DNA from: Taudactylus pleione
Lineage: Eukaryota; Chordata; Amphibia; Anura; Myobatrachidae
Assembly: GCA_031769625.1 (NCBI GenBank)
Contig: JAUIMM010000088.1
Span: forward strand, 5,223,501-5,287,500
Reading direction: 5' to 3'
DNA: 64,000 nt
The notes beneath the pieces were generated by a model that worked only from the letters and a program-made list of their open reading frames with translations, searched no databases and had not been told where the DNA came from. Made by a program: the position numbers and the translations under genes. Positions 45,520 through 56,339 of the stretch are shown one piece after another. The first letter of the stretch is position 1; each line of letters begins with the position of its first letter.

Positions 45520-45828
45520 TAGTTTGCTGTAAACAAAATTTAGCCTAGCTCCATCAGAATTGGAATTACGTTTTTGTTGCAAGTACTGTCCCACTAACTC
45601 CCAGTCATATTGTATAGAAGTCTCTAAATAATACAACCTTTCTTTGTTTAAGATGACAAAAGGCATTTATTTCAAGTGACAAATCTCTTAATTTCGTTTT
45701 AATTACATAGGATTACAATGCAGCTTTTTTACGCCACCTACTTGGTATATATTTCTGGAATTTTGTGTGGCCTAAAATCCCTGCAGTACCTAGGAAATCC
45801 AGGCATACTCTCATTTATACATAGCTGC

Positions 45829-46633
45829 TACCTCCTTACAATACTTCATTCTGTAAAAGAAAATCTTGTTTTCATAAATGAACACTTACACTAAGCAGTA
45901 TCATTGCACCTAGCTCTCAGCAATTCAGACTAACAGCGATCCATCCATTGATCTGTGCAAAATGTAAGTGTTCTGTATGTTGCAGGGCATATCAGTTCTG
46001 TTTCATCAAAGAAATTACCTCAAACATCTGCAGATTGGAGCAAGATAACAGGTATACCCTCAACTCTAGAGCAGGCCCATTGTGTGTAATGTATTTTGAG
46101 TATGAATTATATAGAAGTGTATTTATGCCTCATATCTACTGTATGTGTAAGTATGTGAGCGTTTCTGAATTATTTATATTCCCAAGTTAATTTGTCTGAA
46201 AATGTGGTCAGATCTTCTTCAAAGCCAATTATTCCAGACAGATATGTGCTGTTTTCATGTGTTTAGTGAGCATTTCTGTCTCGCCTTCCATAAGGGTCAA
46301 TTACAAAGAGTAGAACATCTACCGTATATATGTATTTTCACTTATGTGACTTCTATGGGTCAGCGCACATATACGTTCAATGCCCAGGTTGTGCACAGCC
46401 CATATGTGCATTTGATGTGTGCAATTATTATGGTGTGGGACCTGGACATAAAATAGCAAGATAAATATTTCTCTTTATTAGCTGGTCTATGTCCATATTA
46501 CAGTAAAGCTCCAAAGATAATATATAGTAACATCTTTGGAGGGCACACCCATAGACGGAAGACCACAATGGGACAATTTCAGAGCTACGTAAGTTATTAC
46601 ATAATCATAGTGCTGATAACAATGTTACAACAT
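45829..46633. repeat. Member 3 of the triplication, unexpanded
   Basis: Same flanks as member 2 (41439-43902), but with a single copy of GTGTGTAATGTATTTTGAGT + ATGAATTATATAGAAGTGT at about 46080-46120 where member 2 has about 45 tandem copies. It therefore shows the pre-expansion state of the 39-bp minisatellite. Confidence 0.88.
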
Positions 46634-48842
46634 GTCAAAATGGAAATCTAGTCTTGGTGAAAAGTTTTCTAAACCTGTGAGACCTTACTGCTAGAGCACT
46701 GAGGGCAAATCCAGAGAGCTGCTTTTCCTCTGTTATTTATCTCCACCCATTAACCTGTTTAATGTATATGCTCCATACTGTGATGTTGGTAAAATTGTAT
46801 TCCCTAGGAGTAGACAGTATTTATCCAATAAATACTCAATACAATCTAGAGCTAGAACTATCCCATAAGAGTAAAGCCTCTAGTCTAAATACTGCCAGTC
46901 ACTCTGTCTATGAGTAATGGCTGGTGCCAGGTATAACATGGGTAGTGCGGTTAAAAAGAGACTCGAAGCCTTGGGTGTGACACCAACCATACCACTAATT
47001 CACTCACCGGTTGCTACTGCATTTAGTAAAGCATAAGAGTAGAAATATATTTTAATGAAGCACCTCCATATCACTAGAAGTTGTTTTGTTTTTCGTTTTT
47101 AAACATTTGACCCGTTTATCCTTACATAATACAACTCTGCTCAACTTCGCTCATAGTACAGCACTTATTCTCTTATGCCCAATTCCTTATTTAGTAGCCG
47201 ACCTCTTAGCATGATTTGGGATGGGCAGTCAGGGCCATAACTAGGGGTGTGACAGCAGTGCCACCACCCAGGGTGCAGGACCCAGGTGGAGGCACCATTG
47301 TAGCTCCATAAGACACTCCGGGCACTCTTCTTCTTCCTGGTCCTTGCAGTTTCTGTTTGAAAGCAGTGCGCTTCTGGACTGTCTCCTCACTGTACATACA
47401 TGCTGGGCACTGTGACCCAGAGTCAGCAGGGAGGTCCGACATCCAACCTGATGTGCTGCAGCCATCTTTACTGTAGAAGAGTGACATGGTGAGAGACAGA
47501 AGTCTCCTGTTTAGCTTGTGAGAAACCTCAGTCTATACATGTGTAATGCTGTTCCAGATCCCTACACCGCTACCCGTTTGCAGCATACACTCACCGGTTG
47601 GTGAGCTGTATAGAACCCCGCTCTGCTCAAGCTTCACTCCATTACCAATGTAGTAACAGTGAGTATGGGTTGTTCATAGTTGAGTCATCCGCTGGTGTGT
47701 GCCTATAGTATCAACACCTGCACAGACATCATTTCCAACAGCCCTATGCCCTGGATGTGACATCATATTGTCACATGCTCGAGGGCGGAGCTGGGACAGG
47801 GTGGAATATTGCCCTACTATGGCACTGTGGGCAGCAATGAGTAAAATAATTTTATATAGCTCTTTAGTAAGAGGATAACTTACTTGGGGTAGGTTCCTAA
47901 AGTCACCTTGCTGCATATGTCACTGAATAGTACAGAAAGTGCCATTTGTTTGAATAGAGAGAGCAAACTCTATTTCACATGTATGTTCCAGTTTTTCATT
48001 TCCAGAATATGGGATATATAACGATACTATGCATTTGTTTTAAATTAGATTTTTTTTTTCATTTTCTGTATTTACTATCTGCCTAATATATTTTGCTTTC
48101 CGTTGCAAATAAGATAGAAGAGGCAGATCCAGTAGGCATCTAGTGGCACACAAGTAAAAACCCATCCACTGACCTTGTGTACCGGAACAGTATAGTAATT
48201 GGAATGCCACTTTCTATCATATTGTTAACTTAATAACTTGATGTATTAAAGACACCACTGGGGTTTTATAAGGAATGACAGTTCCTCTTTAAATGCTCAT
48301 TAGTAAGTAATGTAATTCATGAGGATAATGGAAGTCTGTATATTTATCAAACATTATTCCTCTAAGGATAGGCTAAAGTAAATTTACTGTGTTCTATTAC
48401 TGCTCACTGCTTGCAGCAATAGTGGAAAAAGTACAATTGGAAGTGCCAGGGCATGCAGGGAACAATAGTATGTCACAGGACTAAAATATTGCAATGCTTT
48501 GCACCAAGATATGTTCCATGGAAATGTAGTTACCGCTTAGCAAATAAGTCAGATACCTTGTGAGTGCTACAAATTCAAACAAAGTATGGTGTAAAACATG
48601 GCCTGTTTCTTATCCCTGATTATTTTTGTTTTGGTTCATACTAATGGCATATAATCCTTTCTAAAATGTAGCAATAGCTTTGCAATATTTAAGCGTGTCT
48701 GTATTGTATTTGCAGCCATTTCATTTTTAGAACAATATATTATAACAATATACAGTATTTGTTACAATGGTATCATTGAAATGTGGATATTGCAAAATGG
48801 AATGAAATGTCGGTCTGCTGGTAATTTTTACAGATCACAGGC
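46634..48842. other. No gene recognised
   Basis: Non-coding. At 47231 CAGGGCCATAACTAGGGGTG looks like the end of a hAT MITE (compare 57979), but I could not define its other end. The rest is unremarkable. Confidence 0.45.
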
Positions 48843-49229
48843 AGGGGCGCCGAGAGGGGGGGAGCGGGTACAGATTACCGGGGCCCGGGATTCCTGAGGG
48901 GCACGGTCAAATCACTATCAGAGCCAAAATCACTCCTACTGACATCACTACTGATGTCAGTGGGGCCGGCTTCAGACGGTAGGCGTTCCCATGGGAACGC
49001 CTCCGTCTGGCAGCCACGCCCCCGGCACGCCCACCAAAGGTGCGTGCTGTCAATCAACATTGACAGCACGCCCCCTTTGGTGCGAGACCCGGAGCGACGG
49101 AGAGCCCGTCGCTATCCGGGTCTCGCGCATGCGCGCGACGGAGCTCCCTCCATCGTGCGCATGCGCAGTGGGGCAACATCGACCCGCTTGCGAGCGTCCT
49201 GCACTCGCGAGCGGGTCTCAATGACCCCC
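48843..49229 (+). mobile_element. Serial-hairpin MITE copy B, joined to another MITE end
   Basis: 48843-48904 is the end of a different element (GGGGCGCCGAGAGG.. GCGGGTACAGATTACCGGGG, shared with 17920-17960). From about 48905 the sequence follows the second half of copy C: stems of types TTTTGGCTCT, CACTGACATCAC, GGCGTTCCC, GCTGTCAATC, GACCCGGAGCGACGG, GCATGCGC and GACCCGCTTGCGAGCG. It ends CTCAATGACCCCC. The first half is missing. Confidence 0.8.
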
Positions 49230-49839
49230 TCTGTCTGCAGAGCCAGGCCTGCGGAGTTCCTCATACAAGGTGGACACTAGACCCTAAGTGGAGGATTGCC
49301 CGAGACATAACATTTCAAAAATAATGAGGAGACTGGAGTAACTTCATAGAGGAATGTAAGTAATGTATTTTTACTAATGGGACAAAGTATTTATTTGGTA
49401 TTGAAATTAATTTTTAATGTCAGAGAACAACTGGAAGATAAAGCCCATGAAAAGATCATTAAGATATCTAATCCCCCGGGGCAAAAACAACTCAAAGGAT
49501 GCTGGAGTACAGAACGAACTCTAGAGCTGTGCAAGAGTCTACTGCACATCAGCCATTTTCCCCGCAATTTCCCCACTACATATGCGCAAAATGTTTACTC
49601 TGTCCCAAATTCTAAGCAAGAGTGAGATAATGGTATGAATGTGAGTAGAAGTAGGGTGCCTAGATCTGGGGTGCAGGGGGAGTCCAAATCCACCCCAATA
49701 CAAGCCTCTTTATTCTGTGACCATACCCTAGTATGACGAGAGATTTCAAGCCCACCACTCAGGGTCGTGCATTGAAAAAGCAGAAAACCAACTCTGTGCC
49801 GTTTATTTTTCTAAATAAAAATCAAAATGTAAAGGTTCA
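49230..49839. other. No feature recognised
   Basis: Non-coding sequence between two MITEs. Confidence 0.5.
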
Positions 49840-50034
49840 AGGGGTCTATTCACTAAGCAGTGTTAGGAGAAGTGAAAAGTGAAGAGTGATAAAGTGCCAG
49901 CCAATCAGCTCCCAACTGCCATCTCACAGGCTGTATTTGAAAAATGACAGTTGGGAGCTGATTGGCTGGCACTTTGTCACTTTTCACTCTTCACTTTTCA
50001 CTTCTCCTAACACTGCTTAGTAAATAGACCCCCT
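49840..50034. mobile_element. Palindromic MITE (GGGGTCTATTTACTAA family)
   Basis: AGGGGTCTATTCACTAAGC to GCTTAGTAAATAGACCCCCT, with CCAGCCAATCAGCTCCCAAC and its complement inside. Confidence 0.92.
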
Positions 50035-50417
50035 AGTATTTAAACATCCCAATCAGAAGGTTCTGGAACATTTAAAGCAAACACGGGAGGATGTTTATCT
50101 TCACGGCCGCAATCCAGCCTAGCAAAGAGATGTACAGGGACTTCCATTTATTTCAATCATTGTTTATTGTAGAGAGGAGATGGAGACAATTAGCCTGGAA
50201 TAGGTTGTAGAGGGTTTTAGTAATGCAAATCCCCAATTAGTTAATTTATAATGGTGCCATTGAAACAGGAACTTTTTATGGCATCTGAAAGGTAGAAATT
50301 AAGACACTCGGTTTTTAGCAGGGTAATCTTATATCCTGAGTTTTGGCTATAAGAGTCAATCTCTTGGAGAAAGTTAAAAACTGACAAAATCGGATTAGTC
50401 AGTGTCAGTAGAACATT
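50035..50417. other. No feature recognised
   Basis: Non-coding. ATT at 50415-50417 is the left target duplication of the next element. Confidence 0.5.
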
Positions 50418-50967
50418 GGGGGTCATTCAGACCCGCTCGCGAGCGCAGGACGCTCGCAAGCGGGTCAATGTTCCCCCACTGCGCATGCGCACGACGGAGG
50501 GAGCTCCGTCGTGCGCATGCGCGAGACCCGGAGAGCGACGGGCTCTCCATCGCTCCGGGTCTCGCACCAAAGGGGGCGTGCTGTCGATGTTGATTGACAG
50601 CACGCCTCCTTTGGTGGGCGTGCTGGGGGCGTGCCTGCCAGATGGAGGCGTTCCCATGGGAACACCTACCGTCTGAAGCCGGACCCACTGACATCACTAG
50701 TGATGTCAGTGGGAGTGATTTTGGCTCTGATAGAGCCAAAATCACTCCAGGGCTTGCGGCAGCGAGACCCTACTGCAGGGTCTCCGTCGCAAGCCCGATG
50801 GTCACGATGGTCAAGACCACTGCGACCATCATCATGGACGCTCGCATATGCTGTGGGTGGTCACCCACAGCTATGCGAGCGCTCAGGAGGCCGCTCCATT
50901 TTCATGGAGGAGGGCACTGATTCAGAGCGAGCGCTCTGGTCAGAGCGTTCGGCTCTGAATCAGGCCC
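50418..50967 (-). mobile_element. Serial-hairpin MITE, full copy D
   Basis: Ends GGGGGTCATTCAGACC and GCTCTGAATCAGGCCC, flanked by ATT on both sides (50415-50417, 50968-50970). At 550 bp it matches copy C (548 bp) in reverse order: GACCCGCTCGCGAGCG, GCATGCGCACGACGGAG, GAGACCCGG, GGGGGCGTGCTGTC, GGCGTTCCCATGG, CACTGACATCACTAG, AGTGATTTTGGCTC, GGCTTGCGGCAGCGAG, GATGGTCACGATGGTC, CGCTCGCATATGCTGTG, GCTCCATTTTCATGGAG and terminal stems. No coding content. Confidence 0.9.
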
Positions 50968-51246
50968 ATTGTCCGCAAACAAATCTATCTTGTGTTCCAG
51001 CCCACCGGTTCTAATACCTGAGATGCAAGGGTGGCATTGAATATTGGCTGCAAGAGCTTCTAGTAGCAGTGCAAGTAGAAGGGTTGAGAGGGGGCAGCCC
51101 TGACGGATACCTCCATCCCCGCCACTGATTACTCACCTGTCATCCTCCCGATTCTGGCAGAGCTGCTCCCTAGTTCCCTCATCAGCGTCACTGACGTGAT
51201 GTGTCACGTGATGTGATGTGTCACGTGACGCCTATGAGGGGACTCA

Positions 51247-51830
51247 GGACCTGATTCAGACCCTGTCGCTAAATTGCGCTTGCTCGCTCTGAGTGATTTT
51301 TGCCCCTCTGCAAATGCGTATAATTCGCAGTGCGCGTGCGCAAGCCTTTCTTTGTGATCTGATTTTGGTTGCTCGTAAGCCACTATCAGGTCGCTACTTT
51401 GAGTGACAGACAGTGCCGTTTGTGGGTGGTGCTTGAAAACGGGGGAGTGGTGTTGCAGACACAGGCGTGTCAGTCCGCCAAAACGCTGTTTAAAGGGTGT
51501 GCATAATTAGCAAAGTAGCGTCATTGTACACGTCACCTGCATGTATTTCAGCCCACACTGATCGCAGTGCTTGCGGCGGGGAAAGCAACCTCAAGGGCTG
51601 TGAGCAGCTCCGTTGGTTCTTGATGTTACCGATTTAATCCTACAATTCCCGAAGTTGACGTGTGTTGCAAGTGGAAAGGGGGCGTCTTTATACACTTGCA
51701 AGCGCTCAGTGCTGTAGCTCACTAAGACATAGAGGGCGTCCTTATGCAACGCAGTGTGGGCGCTTAATTCAAAGATCCGGCCCCTTTTACAAACGAGCGA
51801 TCACACCTTAACGACCAGGTCTGAATGAAC
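51247..51830. mobile_element. Possible MITE with GGACCTGATTCAGACC ends
   Basis: Left GGACCTGATTCAGACCC and right GGTCTGAATGAAC are inverted and resemble the ends of the serial-hairpin family, but the interior is not a hairpin chain. No convincing target duplication. Confidence 0.55.
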
Positions 51831-52633
51831 TTTTGTCACAGTCGCTACAGCAAAATTATGCTAATGTTGCAACTGATGGGCTGTCTGTTAAGACGCCCAC
51901 CGGCTGCAGCTCTAATTCGCTGCGGTGTGCACAAAGGCGCTCCATTGACCGGACATTGGCCGCAGGAGTCGGGAACTGACGCCAGCACACCCGCTTCCTC
52001 GAGCCACTCCACCTGTCACCATCATGGAATGACTATCAGATCTGCATAGATCTCCATATGGTTCCGATCTGCGTTCGCCAGAGGTGACCTTCAGGACTCA
52101 TATGCAGTGCATCTTGGGTGAATGCACAGAAGATAAACATCAGACGCTTTACTTGTGTCTGGGTCTCAGTCGGGTCCTGATTTTACAAAAACTACGTCTT
52201 GTAAGGTGTGCATCTAACACTAAAATGACTGCAGCGTTTGCTATCACCACCTCACATGGTGAGGAGTTCCACAGCTTACAGACCCTTAGAGAAAAAACAT
52301 GTCTAATTCACAAATAAGGTCCTCTGTGCCTTTCTGCGTTAAAAAAGGTTGCATCCCATAAACCTGCTGCAGAGGAGCAGTGCTGTAACATGGCTTTAAT
52401 GCGCCCTGTGCCAGCCACACCCCCTTTGTGCATGATGTCATGATGCCATGCATAGGGGAGGGGCCAGCCAGCAACCAAAAGCGCAGCAGTGGACGAAGCA
52501 TCTAGAAGACGCTCTGTGCAACTGTATTGGACACTATGGGTGGCATTGCCGCAGCCCATGGGGCAGGGACAGTGCCACCCAAAGCACTCTACACTATTCG
52601 TGGTGGCACTGGTCACACACCCCTAGTTACGAC
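51831..52633. other. Non-coding; right part of a hAT-like repeat
   Basis: No gene seen. 52560-52633 (CAGTGCCACCCAAAGC.. GTGGCACTGGTCACACACCCCTAGTTAC) looks like the end of a CTAGTTAC-type element. Its last bases continue at 52992 (GTTACTGCC) after the next insertion is removed. Confidence 0.45.
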
Positions 52634-52991
52634 CAGTATCGGACTGGGGCACAAAGGGCCCACCAGGGAATGTAATGGTAGGGGCACAAGCTTAACGGGT
52701 AAGGCCATCCACCAAAGGGGGTGCAGCCAGCCAAAACAGATGGGCTTGGCCAACCATTAGAGAGGACATGCAAAGAACAGAGCCCCTTTATAAAAAAGGG
52801 GACGTGTGTGTGTCAGAACCACTCCCTTTGATTGGCAGGATGGCTAATCTTAGTGTAGTTTCAATAGAAACAAATCAAGCACCCAAGTTCATCCATGACC
52901 CTGCTCCACCACTAGCAGAGGGGCTGGGGCCCTAAGGCTGTGGGGCCCACCAGAGATTTTCCCTGTACCCCTGTGGGCCCGTCCAACCCTG
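52634..52991. mobile_element. hAT-like MITE (CAGTATCGGACTGG ends)
   Basis: Left CAGTATCGGACTGGGGC and right GGCCCGTCCAACCCTG are inverted. Flanking gttacgac and gttactgc share 6 of 8 bases, a plausible decayed 8-bp duplication. Inner arms AAGGGCCCACCAGGGAA and GGGGCCCACCAGAGATTT are direct or inverted relics. Confidence 0.7.
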
Positions 52992-52999
52992 GTTACTGC

Positions 53000-53362
53000 C
53001 ATGCAGAGGAATGAAAGAGTGTGATGCGGACTCAATCAGTTAACAAACAATCTGTTTATTTTATGTGTATTATTCAGCCTGGTAGTGCACAGCCTTTGAT
53101 GTATAGTAGTGACCAGTATTTTTTGAAAAAAGGTACCGGTACTATTTAAAAAAAGATACTGGTACTCAGTATCTGCGGCCAGGAAAGTGACTCCAAGTAG
53201 CTGGAATGGAGGAGTCTGGTGATACAAGTTCCAGGAAAGGGTGTTGAAATATATCAGCAATGATGGCAGAGAACTTCATGTTAATGGGGAAAAATAGTGT
53301 CAGTACTCACTGCCATTGGGGACCATCAGAAAAAAAAATCACTGGTAATGGCAAAAGAAGGC
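53000..53362. other. No feature recognised
   Basis: Non-coding AT-rich sequence. Confidence 0.5.
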
Positions 53363-53365
53363 ACT

Positions 53366-53913
53366 GGCCCTCATTCAGAGCCGTACGCTCTGAGCAGAGC
53401 GCACGCTCTGAATGAGGGCCGGGCTCCATTTTCATGGAGCGTCCTCCTGGACGCTCGTATAGCTGTGGGTCACCACCCACAGGCTATACGAGCGTGCATT
53501 GTGATGGTCGCGATGGTCGAGACCATCGCGACCATCGAATTTGCGAGCCGGAGCCTGCGGTTGAGGTTTTCAACCGCAAGCTCCGGAGTGATTTTGGCTC
53601 TATCAGAGCCAAAATCACTCCCACTGACATCACTAGTGATGTCAGTGGGCCGGCTTCTGACGGGAGGCGTTCCCGTGGGAACGCCCCCGTCAGGGAGGCA
53701 CGCCCCCGGCACGCCCACCAAAGGGGGCGTGCTGTCAATCAACATTGACAGCACGCCCCCTTTGATCGGACACAACGAGCGAAGGACTTTCCTTCGCTCG
53801 TCGCGTCTGGCGCATGCGCACGACGGAGCTCCCTCCGTCGTGCGCATGCTCAGTCCATAACATCGACCCACTTGCGAGCGGACAGCGCTCGCGAGTGGGT
53901 CTGAATCAGGCCC
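53366..53913 (+). mobile_element. Serial-hairpin MITE, full copy C
   Basis: Ends GGCCCTCATTCAGAGC and GTCTGAATCAGGCCC, flanked by ACT on both sides (53363-53365, 53914-53916). Twelve hairpins lie end to end: 53366-53420, 53423-53440, 53451-53495, 53503-53536, 53548-53586, 53587-53619, 53620-53649 (30-bp perfect palindrome), 53658-53692, 53719-53764, 53769-53807, 53812-53849 and 53865-53901. G+C and CpG content are far above the surroundings. No coding content. The 3-bp duplication suggests a PIF/Harbinger-type mobiliser. Confidence 0.92.
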
Positions 53914-53916
53914 ACT

Positions 53917-55080
53917 GTTAGCATTGCTGTTTATGAAGCATTTTTAGGCTTAGGTCTGTTGAAGCCCCTATTATATTTGTATATGCTGTGAATGTGTTAA
54001 CATTATTTACTGTCCAGTCAATGCTACATAAACGTGGTATATTTTTATGTTTTTTCCTGATAAGGTATTGTATTTTTGGCACATCTTTTTAATCACACTC
54101 AGTTCCTTTGAGCATGTTCCATCAATGAACATTTCTATCTCTCTCCCAGACTGAATTTCTCTCTTTATCTCCAGGTGCTGTTCTTTGTATTATAATACTG
54201 TCCCCCAGGAGACATATTGATTTTATGCTTTGACTGCACTGAGCCCATTAAAGCAGTTATTATTATAAGCTACTCATTTGTTACGTTGTAGGTATGCTGT
54301 TTGTTTCACCATTAATTGCATTGCTTTCAATTCATTTGCTATTGCAAACATTCATAATGGTCAATGTATTATGTAAATCCCGATAAGGTTCAGGATTTTC
54401 CGAATAATATTTAGTGGAAACCTTCAGAAAATATAGTGTAAAACAAAGTGATAATCTTCATTTGCAAATATACATCGGGAACTGCTATAAATGTGTAAAA
54501 AAAGGGTTAACTGTGAAGGGATTTGAGCTGGCAGGCAACGGGTGCATATGTTTAATACATTACAATAAACATCAGTGTCACAGACACTCTTTGCCTAACA
54601 ATTTCAGTTTGGTACAAGATCAAACAATGGGGAGAACCAGAACTGTTATGTGTAATACATATTCTAATGACTTAACAAATAGGCAAGTAAAGCAGAAAAC
54701 AAAGTGTATAAATCGGATGAATATTCATTAAACCACTACATGCCCCACTCTACATCAACACTTCATACTATTGATATTTCCTTGAACTATTAAAGTATCG
54801 CAAATGATTCATCTTTTAAAGACTCACTTTTCTCCATTCTCCATCCTTACAAGAAAAGAATGTGCGTCCTAATAAATATGCAATAAAAAAAACACCTAAC
54901 TCTTCTGTTGATGTAATAGAACATAGTATCAAAAACTCCTAATTTACCAGTGCCCCTAGTGGTCACATTATCATGAAAGATGTTGCTGTACAAGTCTGCA
55001 TGCATGTTATTATCTACTGAGCAAAAGAGAGAGATGAGAATCTCTTTATTCTGCTCAATAAAAATAATCATATAAAATCA
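53917..55080. other. No feature recognised
   Basis: AT-rich intronic-type sequence, no repeat ends or exons seen. Confidence 0.5.
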
Positions 55081-55090
55081 ACATTGTTAC

Positions 55091-55151
<61 letters not shown>

Positions 55152-55340
55152 CAACATTTCCAGATAAAGTAAAATCAGTGAGGTACCCAAGCCGCATTTC
55201 TGCTTTCTCTGAATTATAATTATGATTATTAGCCATTATTTTTATGGTGCACAAGGGTTCCGCAGTGTCTTACAAATGAGCAAAACAAGAAAACAGCGAC
55301 TTACAGTACAAAACAATGCAGGACAATGACATGATTAATG
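55081..55340 (-). mobile_element. L2-type LINE 3' tail with (TAA)n
   Basis: TAA microsatellite (55090-55155). Then a minus-strand L2 end, TTATGGTGCACAAGGGTTCC..CAGTGTCTTACAAATGAG, similar to 36300-36350. Confidence 0.7.
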
Positions 55341-55511
55341 CCGATATGATATTGATATGTAAAACAATTGTTTTATACAGGTAAGTAGATAAAATAGTCA
55401 GACATTTTCTATGATGTAAGAAAGAAGGTGTATGAGCATTTACACTGGCTGATGAGAAAATTACACCTGACTGCAAGGTAAGCTGACAGTGACTTGTAGA
55501 TTGACTCTCAC

Positions 55512-55877
55512 CGGTTGTTGAGCAGGCTCAGTAGCTCCCCCGCATGGTAAAGGTCATTCTTTGACACTCGGCTGAAGCGGAACTCATTGAGGTTGCAGAA
55601 GGTCACGGCTGGAAAGGTCATCCTAGCTGTTGCTATCTCATCCAGTTTGGTGACATGTGGGTAGCCAAAGTAATAGATGATCCTCTCGGTGCAGACTAAC
55701 AGCAGAAACGACAAGGAACCCAGGAAACACAGTACCCAGATCATCCGCCGACATGAGAAGCGCTCATAGGAGAAGATGTGAGCAATGCCATGCAGTGTGG
55801 AGCCACTTGCAAAGGCCTGGAGTGTGACTGGCTGGGGCCTGCCCAGCTCCTCTGCTTCCTTCGCATCCATGCGGGCA
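55512..55877 (-). CDS. asic1: Acid-sensing ion channel 1, first coding exon
   Basis: This exon encodes the N-terminus, first transmembrane helix and start of the extracellular domain of an acid-sensing ion channel: a trimeric proton-gated Na+ channel of the ENaC/DEG family in the neuronal plasma membrane. The ATG is at 55870-55868, giving 119 complete codons plus two bases of codon 120. Visible landmarks: the His-Gly gating motif (H27-G28, in STLHGI), TM1 at about 43-65, HVTKLDE after TM1 (H72, D77, E78), [10 protein letters not shown] (86-95) with the first extracellular Cys, C92, and [12 protein letters not shown]. The match is closest to ASIC1 rather than ASIC2, 3 or 4 (QAFAS, HIFSYER, VCTER, NEFRFS). 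A good acceptor (CTTTCTTTTCAG) ends 7 nt before the ATG, and the donor CG|GTGAGA follows codon position 2. Upstream exons should therefore be non-coding and at higher coordinates. No later exon was found at lower coordinates. Confidence 0.93.
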
Positions 55878-56339
55878 CTGAAAAGAAAGGATGTGTTGGT
55901 TATGGTGATACAGTATTTTTCCCGTTTTGCCTATAAGAATTATTTACCCTGCTTGTCTGACTGTTCTGGTAATAGCTACATCCCACTTGTGTACCATGCC
56001 AGGACATACCTGACTTCCACAACAACTGTCGAGCCAAAACCAAAGCTGCCAATGCTTTCAGATCATTTGCTAACCCACCCTGTTCCTGAGCAGGTATATA
56101 TAGACAAAACATAAAGAATGCAGTCTAGATGGACTACTATGCACTATAGTCCTCAACATGTTTAAGAGCTATAATGAAATTGTCATGCATTGTAAATGCT
56201 TCTCAATAATTATTTACATATCTGTCCATGCAATAAGAACACAGAGATTACTTCATCCAATCCATTGGACTGTACTGAAAAATAGGGATATAACAAGAGA
56301 CAGATCTTTATAACCCTGGACTATTACAAGTAATTATAT
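55878..56339. other. Intronic sequence upstream of the exon
   Basis: It holds the acceptor polypyrimidine tract (55878-55892) and otherwise no recognisable feature. Confidence 0.5.
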
